Shown: in pieces, positions 16,011 through 23,595 of the stretch
How the letters are laid out: each line of letters starts with the position of its first letter
Numbering within the stretch: position 1 is the stretch's first letter
Source of the DNA: a virus
Reading direction: 5' to 3' (one strand)
Virus record (IMG/VR): IMGVR_UViG_3300046703_000105
Location: 1 to 28,610 of that record
Length of the DNA: 28,610 nt
Notes under the pieces: generated by a model
What the model saw: only the letters and a program-made list of their open reading frames with translations
Told to the model about the DNA's origin: nothing
The model's database searches: none
Made by a program: the position numbers and the translations under genes

Positions 16011-16540
16011 ACTCAAAAAGTAACGACAATGTAACGATTGTAACGTATGACGTAGACAAACTAGCAAGGTTCTACAATACATCAAAGGAAGAAATAGAAC
16101 ACAGGATTCGCGCAGGTCAGTACTTTACAGAGGCCACTGAAGATATGGTCTCCACACAGACGGCTCATAACCTCATCACCAACGCTGGCCTGGATCTTAT
16201 GGTAAACCGACTCAAAGACAAGGACAGCACGACTGTGAGGCTGACGCACTTCGCCATCGGCACAGGGGACACTGCAGCCACTGTCGCCGATACTATCCTT
16301 GGCACCGAGGTTTACCGTGATATGATAACCTACTTAGGCCATACCTCGACAGGCGTTATCACAATAAAATGTTATATCCCTACCGCATATCCCACGACGC
16401 AGCCAGTTACATTGAATGAAGCAGGGCTTTTCAATGCCTCGACGTTAGGCTCTCTTTTTGCGAGGGTATTGATAAGCCCCCCTGTAAGTAAAACCACTAG
16501 TATTTCAATGACAATCACATGGGAGGTTCACACAACATGA
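15998..16540 (+). CDS. Baseplate- or fibre-linked structural protein (AIGTG type)
   Basis: This 180-residue protein overlaps the hub gene by 13 bases. Key segments are NLITNAGLDLMVNRL, then LTHFAIGTGDTAATVADTIL (the A-I-G-T-G motif), then VTLNEAGLFNASTLGSLFAR near residue 150 and a final strand TWEVHTT. This N-x-I-x-N-x-G-L...I-A-I-G-T-G...E-A-G-L pattern is common in tail fibre- or baseplate-linked proteins. It ends in ATGA, shared with the fibre gene that follows. Confidence 0.75.
   Translation: MYKLNSKSNDNVTIVTYDVDKLARFYNTSKEEIEHRIRAGQYFTEATEDMVSTQTAHNLITNAGLDLMVNRLKDKDSTTVRLTHFAIGTGDTAATVADTILGTEVYRDMITYLGHTSTGVITIKCYIPTAYPTTQPVTLNEAGLFNASTLGSLFARVLISPPVSKTTSISMTITWEVHTT
16521..16527 (+). 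promoter_or_regulatory. Ribosome site deciding the first fibre start
   Basis: GGGAGGT at 16521-16527 sits 9 bases before ATG 16537. It supports this ATG over ATG 16519, which lies before the site and would add six residues. Confidence 0.6.
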
Positions 16541-17967
16541 CTTATGCACCAACAACCTGGTTAGATAATGACAGTATAACCGCTACCAAGCTCAACAATA
16601 TGGAGGGGCAGTACGATGCCGCTAAGACCGACTTTGGCGCTATTACCGTGACGGTTACAGTGGCAGTTGACGGCACGTCAATCCACGCCATTGGGGCGGA
16701 CTACCTCGTGCCTATTGGTTCAACCACTGCCGAGACGTACATCAACGCCGCGATAGACGCTGCGGTGGCCGCCGGAGGTGGAGAAGTGCTCTTGCTTGAG
16801 GGGACTTACGTTATCGACGGCGAAATAATGGTACACGACAATATCACCCTGAGTGGTATGGGTGCTAACACAATTATTAAGATAAAGGACAGCTCTGCTT
16901 CGCTTAGTGCCATTCGGAACAATAGCTACACGGCGCCTGGTAACAAGAATATTGTCATTAAAGACTTAACTATTGACGGCAACAAAGGCGCCCAGGCGAA
17001 CACCCAGTACGGTATGAACATCAACTACTGCACCGATACTTCTGGGCGGATTATCATACGCAACTGCTTTATCAAGAATGTTCGTGACTATGGTATTCAT
17101 GTTTATGGTTCAAAGACCGTGCTTATCGACAAGTGTGTCTTGACCGGCTGTGGAAAGGTGGGTAACGAAGCACTTATCAGATGTGATCTTTCAAACGTGG
17201 CAGTGACAAACTGTACGTGTGGTGATAGCACTAACGGAATCTGGTTGTATGGTTGTAACGATTCAATCATCTCAAACAGCGCCTGGTTTTCGACAACTGG
17301 CTCTGGCATTTCCCTTACTAATAGTACAGTACGAACAGCGGTGACTGGTTGTACATCTTATGATACTGTTGCGGGTATTTATATCAACGATTCTGCATAT
17401 ACGGCGCTTGCTGGCAACACGTTCCGCAACAACACCTCTTATGGTGCCTGGATGTCAAGCGCAAGTCATTATACTAACATCACCGGAAACTCATTTTACA
17501 AGAATGGTTACAATATCAGGGCGGTTAGTTCAAACTATGTACTTATCAGCGGGAACACCTGTTCTTATTCCACCGCTTACGATGGCATCAAACTTGAGTC
17601 CTGCAATCGAGGGGAGGTCTCATCAAACGTCGTATATATGAACGGTGGGTATGGCATATACCTCTACAGCTCGACACGGAATGTTATTGCAGGAAACAAC
17701 GTAACCGCCAATGCACAGGTCCTTGCAGGGCCAAATATCTACCTGTACATGAATAGTTCTTACAATTCAGTAACAGGGAACTTGTGCTATAAAGGAAGTG
17801 GCCCCAAATACCCCACGTGGGGTATCGACATTGGAAGCACCAACTGTGCGTATAATTTAGTAACAGGGAACAACATTAAGGAAGGGGGGTCATCGGGAGC
17901 CATATACGACAATGGGGGATCCACCGATAAAACTGGTTGGATGGCCGCAGGGAATAAGGTGGCGTGA
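16537..17967 (+). CDS. Tail fibre/spike with right-handed beta-helix (first)
   Basis: From ATG 16537 the protein has 476 residues. It opens with YAPTTWLDNDSITATKLNNMEGQYDAA, a small fibre-attachment domain common in phages (Y-x-P-x-x-W-x-D...I-T-A-x-x-L-N-x-M-E). Near residue 60-115 AAGGGEVLLLEGTYVIDG and IMVHDNITLSGMG open a pectate-lyase-like right-handed beta helix. Many short turns follow (NxIxxNxxxx, GIYLYxS). The C-terminus, with IYDNGGSTDKTGWMAAGNKVA, is shared with the next gene. Such helices bind or cut surface glycans; no catalytic residue was identified. ATGA overlaps the preceding gene, and TGA overlaps the next gene's start. Confidence 0.85.
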   Translation: MTYAPTTWLDNDSITATKLNNMEGQYDAAKTDFGAITVTVTVAVDGTSIHAIGADYLVPIGSTTAETYINAAIDAAVAAGGGEVLLLEGTYVIDGEIMVHDNITLSGMGANTIIKIKDSSASLSAIRNNSYTAPGNKNIVIKDLTIDGNKGAQANTQYGMNINYCTDTSGRIIIRNCFIKNVRDYGIHVYGSKTVLIDKCVLTGCGKVGNEALIRCDLSNVAVTNCTCGDSTNGIWLYGCNDSIISNSAWFSTTGSGISLTNSTVRTAVTGCTSYDTVAGIYINDSAYTALAGNTFRNNTSYGAWMSSASHYTNITGNSFYKNGYNIRAVSSNYVLISGNTCSYSTAYDGIKLESCNRGEVSSNVVYMNGGYGIYLYSSTRNVIAGNNVTANAQVLAGPNIYLYMNSSYNSVTGNLCYKGSGPKYPTWGIDIGSTNCAYNLVTGNNIKEGGSSGAIYDNGGSTDKTGWMAAGNKVA

Positions 17968-20900
17968 TGACAACCCCAACAACAACTAATTTTGGGAGCA
18001 TTCCCCTCACCTATACGCGCTATGGTGCTGGGGGGCCACTACTTGAATTTCCTACATCAACTGATGGCGAATTTAACGTTTTTAGTTTAATAAAAACATC
18101 GACCACTACGATAGCAAACCCAATTAATAAGTATTATCTATATACCTCCCCACACGCCTCCCCAGGGGAGATATTTCTTTATACTGCCCCCACACCAGAA
18201 GGGCCTTGGAGTTTATACAGTCAAACCCCTGTGATCCCATTCTCTATACTGGGGGGTTCACCTTCAGCACTCCACGTTTCGTCGCCCCAGGTTGTATGGA
18301 ATCCGAGCACCAGCTTATTAAACTGTTACTTCCACGTAGGGGGGCAGACAGGCCCTATTGCTACTGGTCAACAGTCAATATTTTTGGCGACATCTCCTAA
18401 TGGAATAAATTGGACATTATATAGCCATACGGCAGTCCTTAACTGGGGAACATCGCCAGCATGGGATTGTTATTATGTAGCGTATCCTACAGTCGTTAGG
18501 ATAGATAGCACCCACTGGTATATGTGGTATCAAGCGACAGGGGGGGATGGGTTAGGTGCGTTGAGCATCGGCCTTGCCACGAGCACAAATGGGCTCACAT
18601 GGACTAAGTATGGAAGCAACCCAGTTATATTCTGCGAAGCAGCGTTAGGAGAGCCCACCACCCCTGGTGCGATGGCCCCAGCGGTTTATCACAATAATGA
18701 CAGTGGTGGCATGTTCTACATTTTATATACGTGCGGTACTGGTGGAGACGGAAGTATCTACATAGCCAAGACCGCAGACACGCACAATTATTATAAGTAC
18801 ACTGACAATCCAATATTTATCCCGACAGCTGATGGGTGGGACGGGGGTAACGTCGGGTGTGGGGACTTTTTATATGACAATGGTAATTACTATCTTTTCT
18901 ATGTTGGCGTAAGTGTCGCCAACCAAGTCACTTATGCGGGTGCAAACTTAGGACTCACCACTAATCCACTTATCCCACAAGTAACCCTTGGAGTAGCCCA
19001 ACGGATATATGAGTCTACGATGGTGGGTTGTGTTGCTAGATATGACATGGAAGAGTCGATAGGCCCAATTGTTAACAGAATCACCCCAGGCACCCACGAC
19101 CTCCTCAACTTTGGGGGTGTGCAGGGGGTGGCGACAAGCCATGCAAAGTTCTATGGGTTTAATGGTACGAGTGCGTATATGGAAATGAATGACACATACA
19201 CTCTCACTGATGATTTCTCTGTTGAGGTGATCTGTTCGATAAGTGCTAGTACTGGGGCTGATCAACTCATTTTTGGTGATATGTCTGGTGGGACGGGTTG
19301 GGCTCTTTACTATGATGACTCTGCGACAAAGTTTTGGTTTGTGTCAAAGTTAGGGGGTGCACCCCTCATCACTATTTCAAGTTTAGCCAATGTCACGTTT
19401 GGAAAAGTGAATCATATTCTCATCACTCACGATGCAGATGGGGGGGCTAATAACACAAAGATATACATTAACGGCACCCTCAACAACTCAGCGACCAACG
19501 CAAGCCCACCAGGCGGCCACGGAGTCTACGGAATCGGTGCGGGAGAATATCTAAAGGGGCGCGTTTTCCTTTGTTGTATCTATAATAGGGTCTTGTCCGA
19601 CACCGAGGATGCCCAGAACTTTGAGAGTGAACGGTGGCGCATACCCCACACTAGACATACATGGGCTGCGGCACCATCAGCAGCGGCTGTTCATACTTAC
19701 GCACGGATAACAAACCTTGAAAAGCAATGGGAGCACCTTGCCTGTGACATTGGACCCATTCAAGCCACACAGATCGTGGCCACAACGACCTCTTTAAAGA
19801 AGGCCGGAGCCGACTTCATTTGTGATGGTACGGCAGATGACGTGCAGATCCAAGCGGCTGTTGACGCGGCACACGCTGTTGGTGGGGGGACTGTGATGAT
19901 CCTCGACGGCACGTACGTTCTCGCGGCTTCCATTAAACTCTATGACAATATCACTCTTTGTGGTATGGGGCGTGCCACTAAGTTAAAACGCTACGGTGGT
20001 GTCGGATATTACGCTATCGAAAACTATGACGGGAACGAAGGGAACGCAGGAATTACTATACGGGATCTAACTATCGTTGGAAATGGCGGCACATCATTGG
20101 CGAACACGTGTGAAAAAGGGATCTTTTTTACCAACTGCATAGAGGTCCCATACATAAGCATCCAAAAAGTTCACTTTAGTGACAATGTGTACGAAGGGAT
20201 TGAACTTACAGAATGTCAGCACGTTGTTGTTGATGGCTGCTCAAACGTAGGGCGGCAGGCGAGTGGTGCTGGGAGTTTTCTTTTGTATGGTGATAATTCT
20301 AAGTTTCTTCAGATAGCTAATTGTTCTGCTTTAGAATACAGTGGGATCTATTTGTACCAATGTAGTGACAGCATGATAAAGGGGTGTGTAGTGACAACAA
20401 ACGCCGTAGCCGCTTATAATTTCTTTGAGTGCACTCATTGTGGGGTTATAGGTTGTTCATCTGCGCCAGATAGTGTGGGGTCGCCGTTTATGGGTATACT
20501 GGATAGTACTGGCCTACAGAACCTCTTTACTAATAACGTTATCTATAAAGGAACGGCTGGGGGGATTGATATGGACTCTGACTCTGTAGGTAACGTTGTT
20601 ATAGGTAACGTCATCCGAGACACCGAAGGCTATGGGATCCTTTATGGGGACAGCTTAGGATACGCGAACTTATCCTTTAACAACATCAGTAACGCTAGTA
20701 AAGACGGCATACGCGCCCCCTACGTATCAGCTGCCACAATAAGTGGGGGGGTCATAAACAGTAACAACATATTTTACTGTGCACGTAACGGGATAGTTCT
20801 TTCAGCGGTAGCACGTAGTGTATGCAACTATAATGTTTGCTTTCAAAACACCCACACCGATAACACTGGTTCAAACATAGCCATCTACGACGAAGCGTCG

Positions 20901-21119
20901 GGATACTATAGCAGTGAGAACCTTGTCAGCCAGAACCTTTGTCATAAAGGAGATACAGCCCCCAGACCGTCCCAAGGCATCTGGATTGGAACTGGCTCCA
21001 CTAACAATATGGTTACAATGAACTATCTTAAAGATAGTGGTCAGACAGCAGCACTTACCAATAGTGGCACCACCACTGACTTAAAGACTTGGATGACTGC
21101 CGGTAATAAGATCGCTTAG
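17967..21119 (+). CDS. Tail spike with beta-propeller, LamG and beta-helix domains (second)
   Basis: From ATG 17967 it has 1050 residues (GTG 17964 is an alternative; AAGGTGG at 17956-17962 fits ATG better). Residues about 30-345 form a five-bladed propeller-like region with repeats of Y-L-Y-T...A-P-T-P-E-G-P-W and FLATSPNGINWTLYS, as in GH43/GH32-type glycosidases. Residues about 353-565 are LamG-like (CVARYDMEE, YIEM-like strand, IYINGTLNNSA, IYNRVLSDTE). From about 615 a beta helix begins with ADFICDGTADDVQIQAAVDAA and GGGTVMILDGTYVL, as in the previous gene. The C-terminal TWMTAGNKIA matches the first fibre. It is likely a glycan-binding or cutting spike; catalytic carboxylates were not assigned. 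Confidence 0.85.
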   Translation: MTTPTTTNFGSIPLTYTRYGAGGPLLEFPTSTDGEFNVFSLIKTSTTTIANPINKYYLYTSPHASPGEIFLYTAPTPEGPWSLYSQTPVIPFSILGGSPSALHVSSPQVVWNPSTSLLNCYFHVGGQTGPIATGQQSIFLATSPNGINWTLYSHTAVLNWGTSPAWDCYYVAYPTVVRIDSTHWYMWYQATGGDGLGALSIGLATSTNGLTWTKYGSNPVIFCEAALGEPTTPGAMAPAVYHNNDSGGMFYILYTCGTGGDGSIYIAKTADTHNYYKYTDNPIFIPTADGWDGGNVGCGDFLYDNGNYYLFYVGVSVANQVTYAGANLGLTTNPLIPQVTLGVAQRIYESTMVGCVARYDMEESIGPIVNRITPGTHDLLNFGGVQGVATSHAKFYGFNGTSAYMEMNDTYTLTDDFSVEVICSISASTGADQLIFGDMSGGTGWALYYDDSATKFWFVSKLGGAPLITISSLANVTFGKVNHILITHDADGGANNTKIYINGTLNNSATNASPPGGHGVYGIGAGEYLKGRVFLCCIYNRVLSDTEDAQNFESERWRIPHTRHTWAAAPSAAAVHTYARITNLEKQWEHLACDIGPIQATQIVATTTSLKKAGADFICDGTADDVQIQAAVDAAHAVGGGTVMILDGTYVLAASIKLYDNITLCGMGRATKLKRYGGVGYYAIENYDGNEGNAGITIRDLTIVGNGGTSLANTCEKGIFFTNCIEVPYISIQKVHFSDNVYEGIELTECQHVVVDGCSNVGRQASGAGSFLLYGDNSKFLQIANCSALEYSGIYLYQCSDSMIKGCVVTTNAVAAYNFFECTHCGVIGCSSAPDSVGSPFMGILDSTGLQNLFTNNVIYKGTAGGIDMDSDSVGNVVIGNVIRDTEGYGILYGDSLGYANLSFNNISNASKDGIRAPYVSAATISGGVINSNNIFYCARNGIVLSAVARSVCNYNVCFQNTHTDNTGSNIAIYDEASGYYSSENLVSQNLCHKGDTAPRPSQGIWIGTGSTNNMVTMNYLKDSGQTAALTNSGTTTDLKTWMTAGNKIA

Positions 21120-21190
21120 TCCTAATAAATCGAACTCTTTATACTGTCGCAACTGCATATTTTATACGAGGTGATACTATCGACCCGACC

Positions 21191-21475
21191 GTGTATATGG
21201 GTGTCGCTGGCCTCGTTATAGTGCTCGTTGAGTTTATCAAGACCGCACTAGAACCCAGAGTAAACCCCGTACTTATGCCAAAGTTGGTCCCTATATTAGT
21301 ATTAGGGTTATCAATGGCAATATTTGTCAGTGTATCTATGATGTATCCTAACTTTGACCCAATGCTCGCTCTTAGGGATGGCTTTGTATTAGGCCTCTTG
21401 AGCAGTGGAATTTATGGGTTAGGTAAGGCCGTCATTGAAAAACTGCCCGTACAACCTGAACAGCCCTCTCCGTGA
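21191..21475 (+). CDS. Holin-like membrane protein; true start possibly AUC 21179
   Basis: The reading from GTG 21191 gives 94 residues with two or three membrane segments: about 5-18 (GVAGLVIVLVEF), 30-50 (LVPILVLGLSMAIFV) and 65-82. The arrangement, a first helix leading into K-T-A-L-E-P and a P-K-L-V-P-I-L-V-L-G-L segment, matches holin-like proteins of tailed phages. The position after the fibres fits. GTG lies 16 bases after the ribosome site, which is far. ATC 21179, in frame and 4 bases after GAGGTGA (21168-21174), would give M-D-P-T-V-Y-M at the N-terminus; the capsid gene has the same AGGTGA-N4-ATG layout. A lysis role is likely but not shown. Confidence 0.6.
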   Translation: MYMGVAGLVIVLVEFIKTALEPRVNPVLMPKLVPILVLGLSMAIFVSVSMMYPNFDPMLALRDGFVLGLLSSGIYGLGKAVIEKLPVQPEQPSP

Positions 21476-21494
21476 GCGGCTGTTGTCTTTTTTT
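21459..21494 (+). terminator. Intrinsic-type terminator at the end of the late operon
   Basis: AACAGCC (21459-21465) pairs with GGCTGTT (21478-21484), followed by GTC and a run of seven T (21488-21494). It begins before the holin stop (TGA 21473-21475) and should end the long plus-strand late transcript. The hairpin plus T-run form is standard in bacteria; archaeal polymerases also stop at such T-runs. Confidence 0.75.
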
Positions 21495-21524
21495 ATCAAT
21501 ATTGTCGTTTGTTGTTGCAAAGCC

Positions 21525-21532
21525 TTTTATAC
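21525..21532 (+). promoter_or_regulatory. TATA-type promoter and ribosome site for the regulator gene
   Basis: TTTTATAC at 21525-21532 would start transcription near 21552 and give a leader of about 36 bases, which contains the perfect ribosome site GGAGGTGA (21574-21581). A second AT-rich element TATATAAAAT (21556-21565) lies within that leader and could be an alternative promoter or an autoregulatory site. Confidence 0.4.
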
Positions 21533-21587
21533 AAGTGAACCCCTAATACGTACTGTATATAAAATACGCCCTAGGAGGTGAGAGGAT

Positions 21588-21839
21588 TTGCCCCAAGCGG
21601 AGAACGAATTTAACGATGACCTGTATATTATAAAACGCGCAAACAACATGCGGATAGCGAGGCTAAAGAGAGGTCTCTCACAGGCACAAATGGCGCGCTT
21701 AGTCCATACGTCACAACCCACTTACAGCCGTATTGAGAGTGGTGTTACGTTTCAACCTGATGAGGAGCTCATACGGCGGGTTGCCACGGTTCTTAAAATT
21801 CAACCACGCAGACTGCGTGAAAAAGCACGTGTTGAATAA
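21588..21839 (+). CDS. XRE-type helix-turn-helix regulator
   Basis: The start is TTG 21588, 6 bases after GGAGGTGA, giving 83 residues. The HTH lies at about 22-60: RIARLKRGLSQAQMARLVHTSQPTYSRIESG, with the typical G-L-S-Q-x-x-x-A-x-x-(V)...Q-x-x-(Y)-S-x-I-E-S-G pattern of Cro/CI-like repressors. The end (VATVLKIQPRRLREKARV) is a short helix. There is no larger sensor domain, as in Cro-type factors. It probably controls a viral lysogeny or early/late switch. Nearby candidate operators are the direct repeat at 21925-21962 and the palindromes at 23288 and 25693, though which one it binds is unknown. Confidence 0.85.
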   Translation: MPQAENEFNDDLYIIKRANNMRIARLKRGLSQAQMARLVHTSQPTYSRIESGVTFQPDEELIRRVATVLKIQPRRLREKARVE

Positions 21840-21871
21840 ATAGATTTAAATACTATCTTTTCTTTTACTGT

Positions 21872-21924
21872 GGGGGAAGCCACAGCGCCGACACTACCCT
21901 CCCAGGAGTGCCTCTGTGGCTCCC
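21872..21924 (+). ncRNA. Structured hairpin between the regulator and the next gene (possible RNA element)
   Basis: AGCCACAG (21878-21885) pairs perfectly with CTGTGGCT (21914-21921), and GGG (21874-21876) with CCC (21922-21924) around one bulged A. An inner stem CACT (21892-21895) with AGTG (21907-21910) encloses CCT-ccc-AGG. The long bulge-stem form follows a T-rich tract (21858-21866) after the regulator. It may be a small RNA, a processing signal, or part of an operator. Paired bases are seen in the sequence; the role is inferred. Confidence 0.4.
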
Positions 21925-21988
21925 TTCATACTTGACATTTTATACAATAATTCATACTTGACGCTTAGGTTTATTATATATACAATAA
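21925..21988 (+). promoter_or_regulatory. Duplicated promoter/operator module
   Basis: TTCATACTTGAC occurs at 21925-21936 and 21951-21962, 26 bases apart. Each is followed by an AT-rich TATA-like stretch ending in ATACAATAA (21942-21950 and 21980-21988). In a bacterium TTGACG (21958-21963) and TACAAT (21981-21986), with a 17-base spacer, would be a strong sigma-70 promoter; in an archaeon TTTATTATATATAC is a TATA box. The element lies 40 bases before the ribosome site of the next gene. Repeated boxes upstream of a promoter often bind a regulator. Confidence 0.5.
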
Positions 21989-22028
21989 CATACTAATTAC
22001 TTGGCATAGGATCCCTGGGAGGGTGAAT

Positions 22029-22319
22029 ATGCAATACGAAACATCGACAACAGACACAAAGACGGTTCAAACAATCAGTGATTGTTTTCAGGAAGGTGTG
22101 TTTACCAATGCCGAGATACAAGAGTTACTCAGTAAGTCTGAATGTGCCGCGATCTTTAAGGGCATAGCAGCAATCTCGGCACAGACAAAAGAGATCAATA
22201 GCACATTGATAGAGCACTATAATATGCTCCGATGGGGGCGTATGATGATGGGGGTCGGTGCGGTGCTCCTTGTGGTACTTATCGTTATACAGATCAATAT
22301 ATTCCTAGCTGTTGGGTGA
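22029..22319 (+). CDS. Small protein with one C-terminal membrane segment
   Basis: ATG 22029, 6 bases after GGGAGG (22017-22022), gives 96 residues. The N-terminal two thirds are soluble and polar with a helical region IQELLSKSECAAIFKGIAAI. A single strongly hydrophobic helix (MMMGVGAVLLVVLIVIQINIF) ends the protein, so it is likely anchored with its N-terminus in the cytoplasm. No family was recognised. It follows the duplicated promoter module and lies alone before a convergent terminator, so it may be a separately controlled gene, for example in lysogeny or superinfection exclusion; that is a guess. Confidence 0.6.
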   Translation: MQYETSTTDTKTVQTISDCFQEGVFTNAEIQELLSKSECAAIFKGIAAISAQTKEINSTLIEHYNMLRWGRMMMGVGAVLLVVLIVIQINIFLAVG

Positions 22320-22362
22320 TACGCACAAACATTTATTATCCATCAGCGCTAACCCCCTTAGT

Positions 22363-22405
22363 GTAAGAGTAATTTAAACCCCTCTTACCCCCTTTCTTGG
22401 GGGGT
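22363..22405. terminator. Two hairpins between convergent genes (bidirectional terminator)
   Basis: GTAAGAG (22363-22369) pairs with CTCTTAC (22382-22388), and ACCCCC (22387-22392) pairs with GGGGGT (22400-22405); the two stems compete at 22387-22388. They lie between a plus-strand gene ending at 22319 and a minus-strand gene ending at 22414. No long T-run adjoins, so the strength is uncertain. Confidence 0.4.
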
Positions 22406-22413
22406 CTTGGCAC

Positions 22414-22722
22414 TTACATTCTTTGGGTTAGGTACTCAAAATACTCTTCTGCCGTCTTTGTCTTTTTCTTTATATTACAAGACCTACATGATAGGGCTAC
22501 ATTAGAAAGGTCTAACGTACCCCCTCGCGAAAGTGGTGTTTTATGTTCCACAGTATATGGGGGTAAACACACACCACAATAAAAACAATATCCCTCTTGC
22601 ACTTCAAAAAGAGAACTTATCTGGCTTATTGAAAGGTTATATTTTCTTAAACGGGCATCGTTGAGGCGGAGTCCTATCCTGATGCTGTGATACCTAGTAA
22701 GAAATGAGGGGAGTTCTTGCAT
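22414..22722 (-). CDS. HNH endonuclease (zinc-binding type)
   Basis: This 102-residue minus-strand protein carries the HNH motif: C46-x-x-C49 (YCFYCG), E59-H60 (TVEHKTPLSRGG), N74 (LSNVALSC) and C79-x-x-C82 (CRSCNIKK). Two CxxC pairs bind one zinc ion, and H60 should be the catalytic base. The N-terminal helix is basic. The ATG follows directly on the stop of the upstream minus-strand gene, so both are one transcript. HNH genes of this size are usual free-standing nucleases of phages and could nick or cut DNA during replication, or act as selfish elements. Confidence 0.85.
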   Translation of the reverse strand: MQELPSFLTRYHSIRIGLRLNDARLRKYNLSISQISSLFEVQEGYCFYCGVCLPPYTVEHKTPLSRGGTLDLSNVALSCRSCNIKKKTKTAEEYFEYLTQRM

Positions 22723-23253
22723 CTATTTTACCACCCTATAACGCTCAACGGGCTTAGCATCTTGGAGGATTCTTTTTATTTCAGTGAGGTCCGCAGCCTC
22801 TAACTCTTTTTGCTTTTTAACTACCTTCAACTTGTTTTCTATCATTGCTTGCTCAAAGACCTCTTGCCCTGGTACGGTGAGATGTGCAGGATTCATACAA
22901 GCTTTTATTTTACATACTGTTTCAACTTTTTCACCATCAGGAATACGCTCGAAGTGCAAAAGATACATAAGCCTTCGGGCAGATACTGTCTTGCCTTTTG
23001 GTATGTGGATCTGTCCAGGGCGCGGGGCAACCTCTCGGTGATTCAGAAAAAATTGCCCATCGCCTTGGTGCGATCCGCTGTATATCCAATGAGGATCATT
23101 TAGCTCGCCAGCAGTCACACACTTCGCTTTTAGCCGCACTAGGATGGCCTCGCGGTTGGCGTGGGACCCAAGAATATCATTTAACTGCATAAAATACTCA
23201 TAGCTTTCATGATTTATAAGCTTTCCTAGTTCGTTCCTAGTGATTCTTTCCAA
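22723..23253 (-). CDS. HNH-like protein with degenerate active site
   Basis: The start is TTG 23251-23253 (minus strand), giving 176 residues; no strong ribosome site is visible. Residues 85-125, GKTVSARRLMYLLHFERIPD then ETVCKIKACMNPAHLTV, match the common phage HNH domain. C114, C119, N121 and H124 are present, but the usual His-His before the first Cys is replaced by Thr-Val, so the catalytic base seems missing. It may bind DNA without cutting. The C-terminal 50 residues are a Lys/Glu-rich helix. It is the first gene of the minus-strand pair, transcribed away from the palindrome at 23288. Confidence 0.75.
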   Translation of the reverse strand: MERITRNELGKLINHESYEYFMQLNDILGSHANREAILVRLKAKCVTAGELNDPHWIYSGSHQGDGQFFLNHREVAPRPGQIHIPKGKTVSARRLMYLLHFERIPDGEKVETVCKIKACMNPAHLTVPGQEVFEQAMIENKLKVVKKQKELEAADLTEIKRILQDAKPVERYRVVK

Positions 23254-23287
23254 ATCTAAACAAACATCTTAAAAAGAGTGGCTGATG

Positions 23288-23330
23288 TATATCAATGTGC
23301 ATCGCGTATGCACAATTGATATATATAATA
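23288..23330. promoter_or_regulatory. Palindromic operator with flanking TATA-like elements
   Basis: The left arm TATATCAATGTGCAT (23288-23302) and the right arm ATGCACAATTGATATA (23308-23323) are inverted repeats around CGCGT, apart from one extra T in the right arm. ATTGATATA occurs on both sides, and AT-rich boxes lie on both flanks, so promoters in both directions are plausible: minus toward the HNH pair, plus toward the early operon. The core GTGCAT-N4-TATGCA then AATTGAT recurs at 25693. Confidence 0.6.
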
Positions 23331-23539
23331 AGTGCTATACCCCTACAACATTGTATTATTTTTTATATCTCTAAACTACCCAAATCCACCCAACTTAGCC
23401 GCAGAGTAAATCACTAGGAAGGTCGCTAGGAAGGCTTAACCCATCATCACTGAGAAAAGGAAGCTTTCAGGGGCCTCTACTCATGAGAAAAGATCCACTT
23501 GTGTTATGGGTATGTTCCCAGCGATATTAAAGCCAGCGG

Positions 23540-23552
23540 TTTATATATTATA
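23540..23552 (+). promoter_or_regulatory. TATA-type promoter of the accessory operon
   Basis: TTTATATATTATA lies about 45 bases before the first small gene at 23596. A start near 23572 would give a short leader with no visible ribosome site. The call is by motif and spacing. Confidence 0.4.
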
Positions 23553-23595
23553 CTCTAAGTAACTTTAAATAGCTTCACGTTCTAGTGTATATTAT

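Larger units (their letters stand above)
23254..23595. other. 342-base non-coding region between divergent operons
   Basis: No gene was found here. It holds the large palindrome at 23288-23323, AT-rich TATA candidates on both strands, the direct repeat CTAGGAAGG at 23414-23422 and 23426-23434, TGAGAAAAG at 23451-23459 and 23484-23492, the 8-base palindrome CTCATGAG (23480-23487), and a TATA candidate at 23540-23552. The short repeats could be iterons of an origin or regulator sites; none is well supported. Confidence 0.6.

Noticed and set aside
21872-21924. tRNA gene in the hairpin after the regulator
   Set aside because: No cloverleaf, T-loop (TTCGA-like) or acceptor end could be fitted; it is one long interrupted stem.
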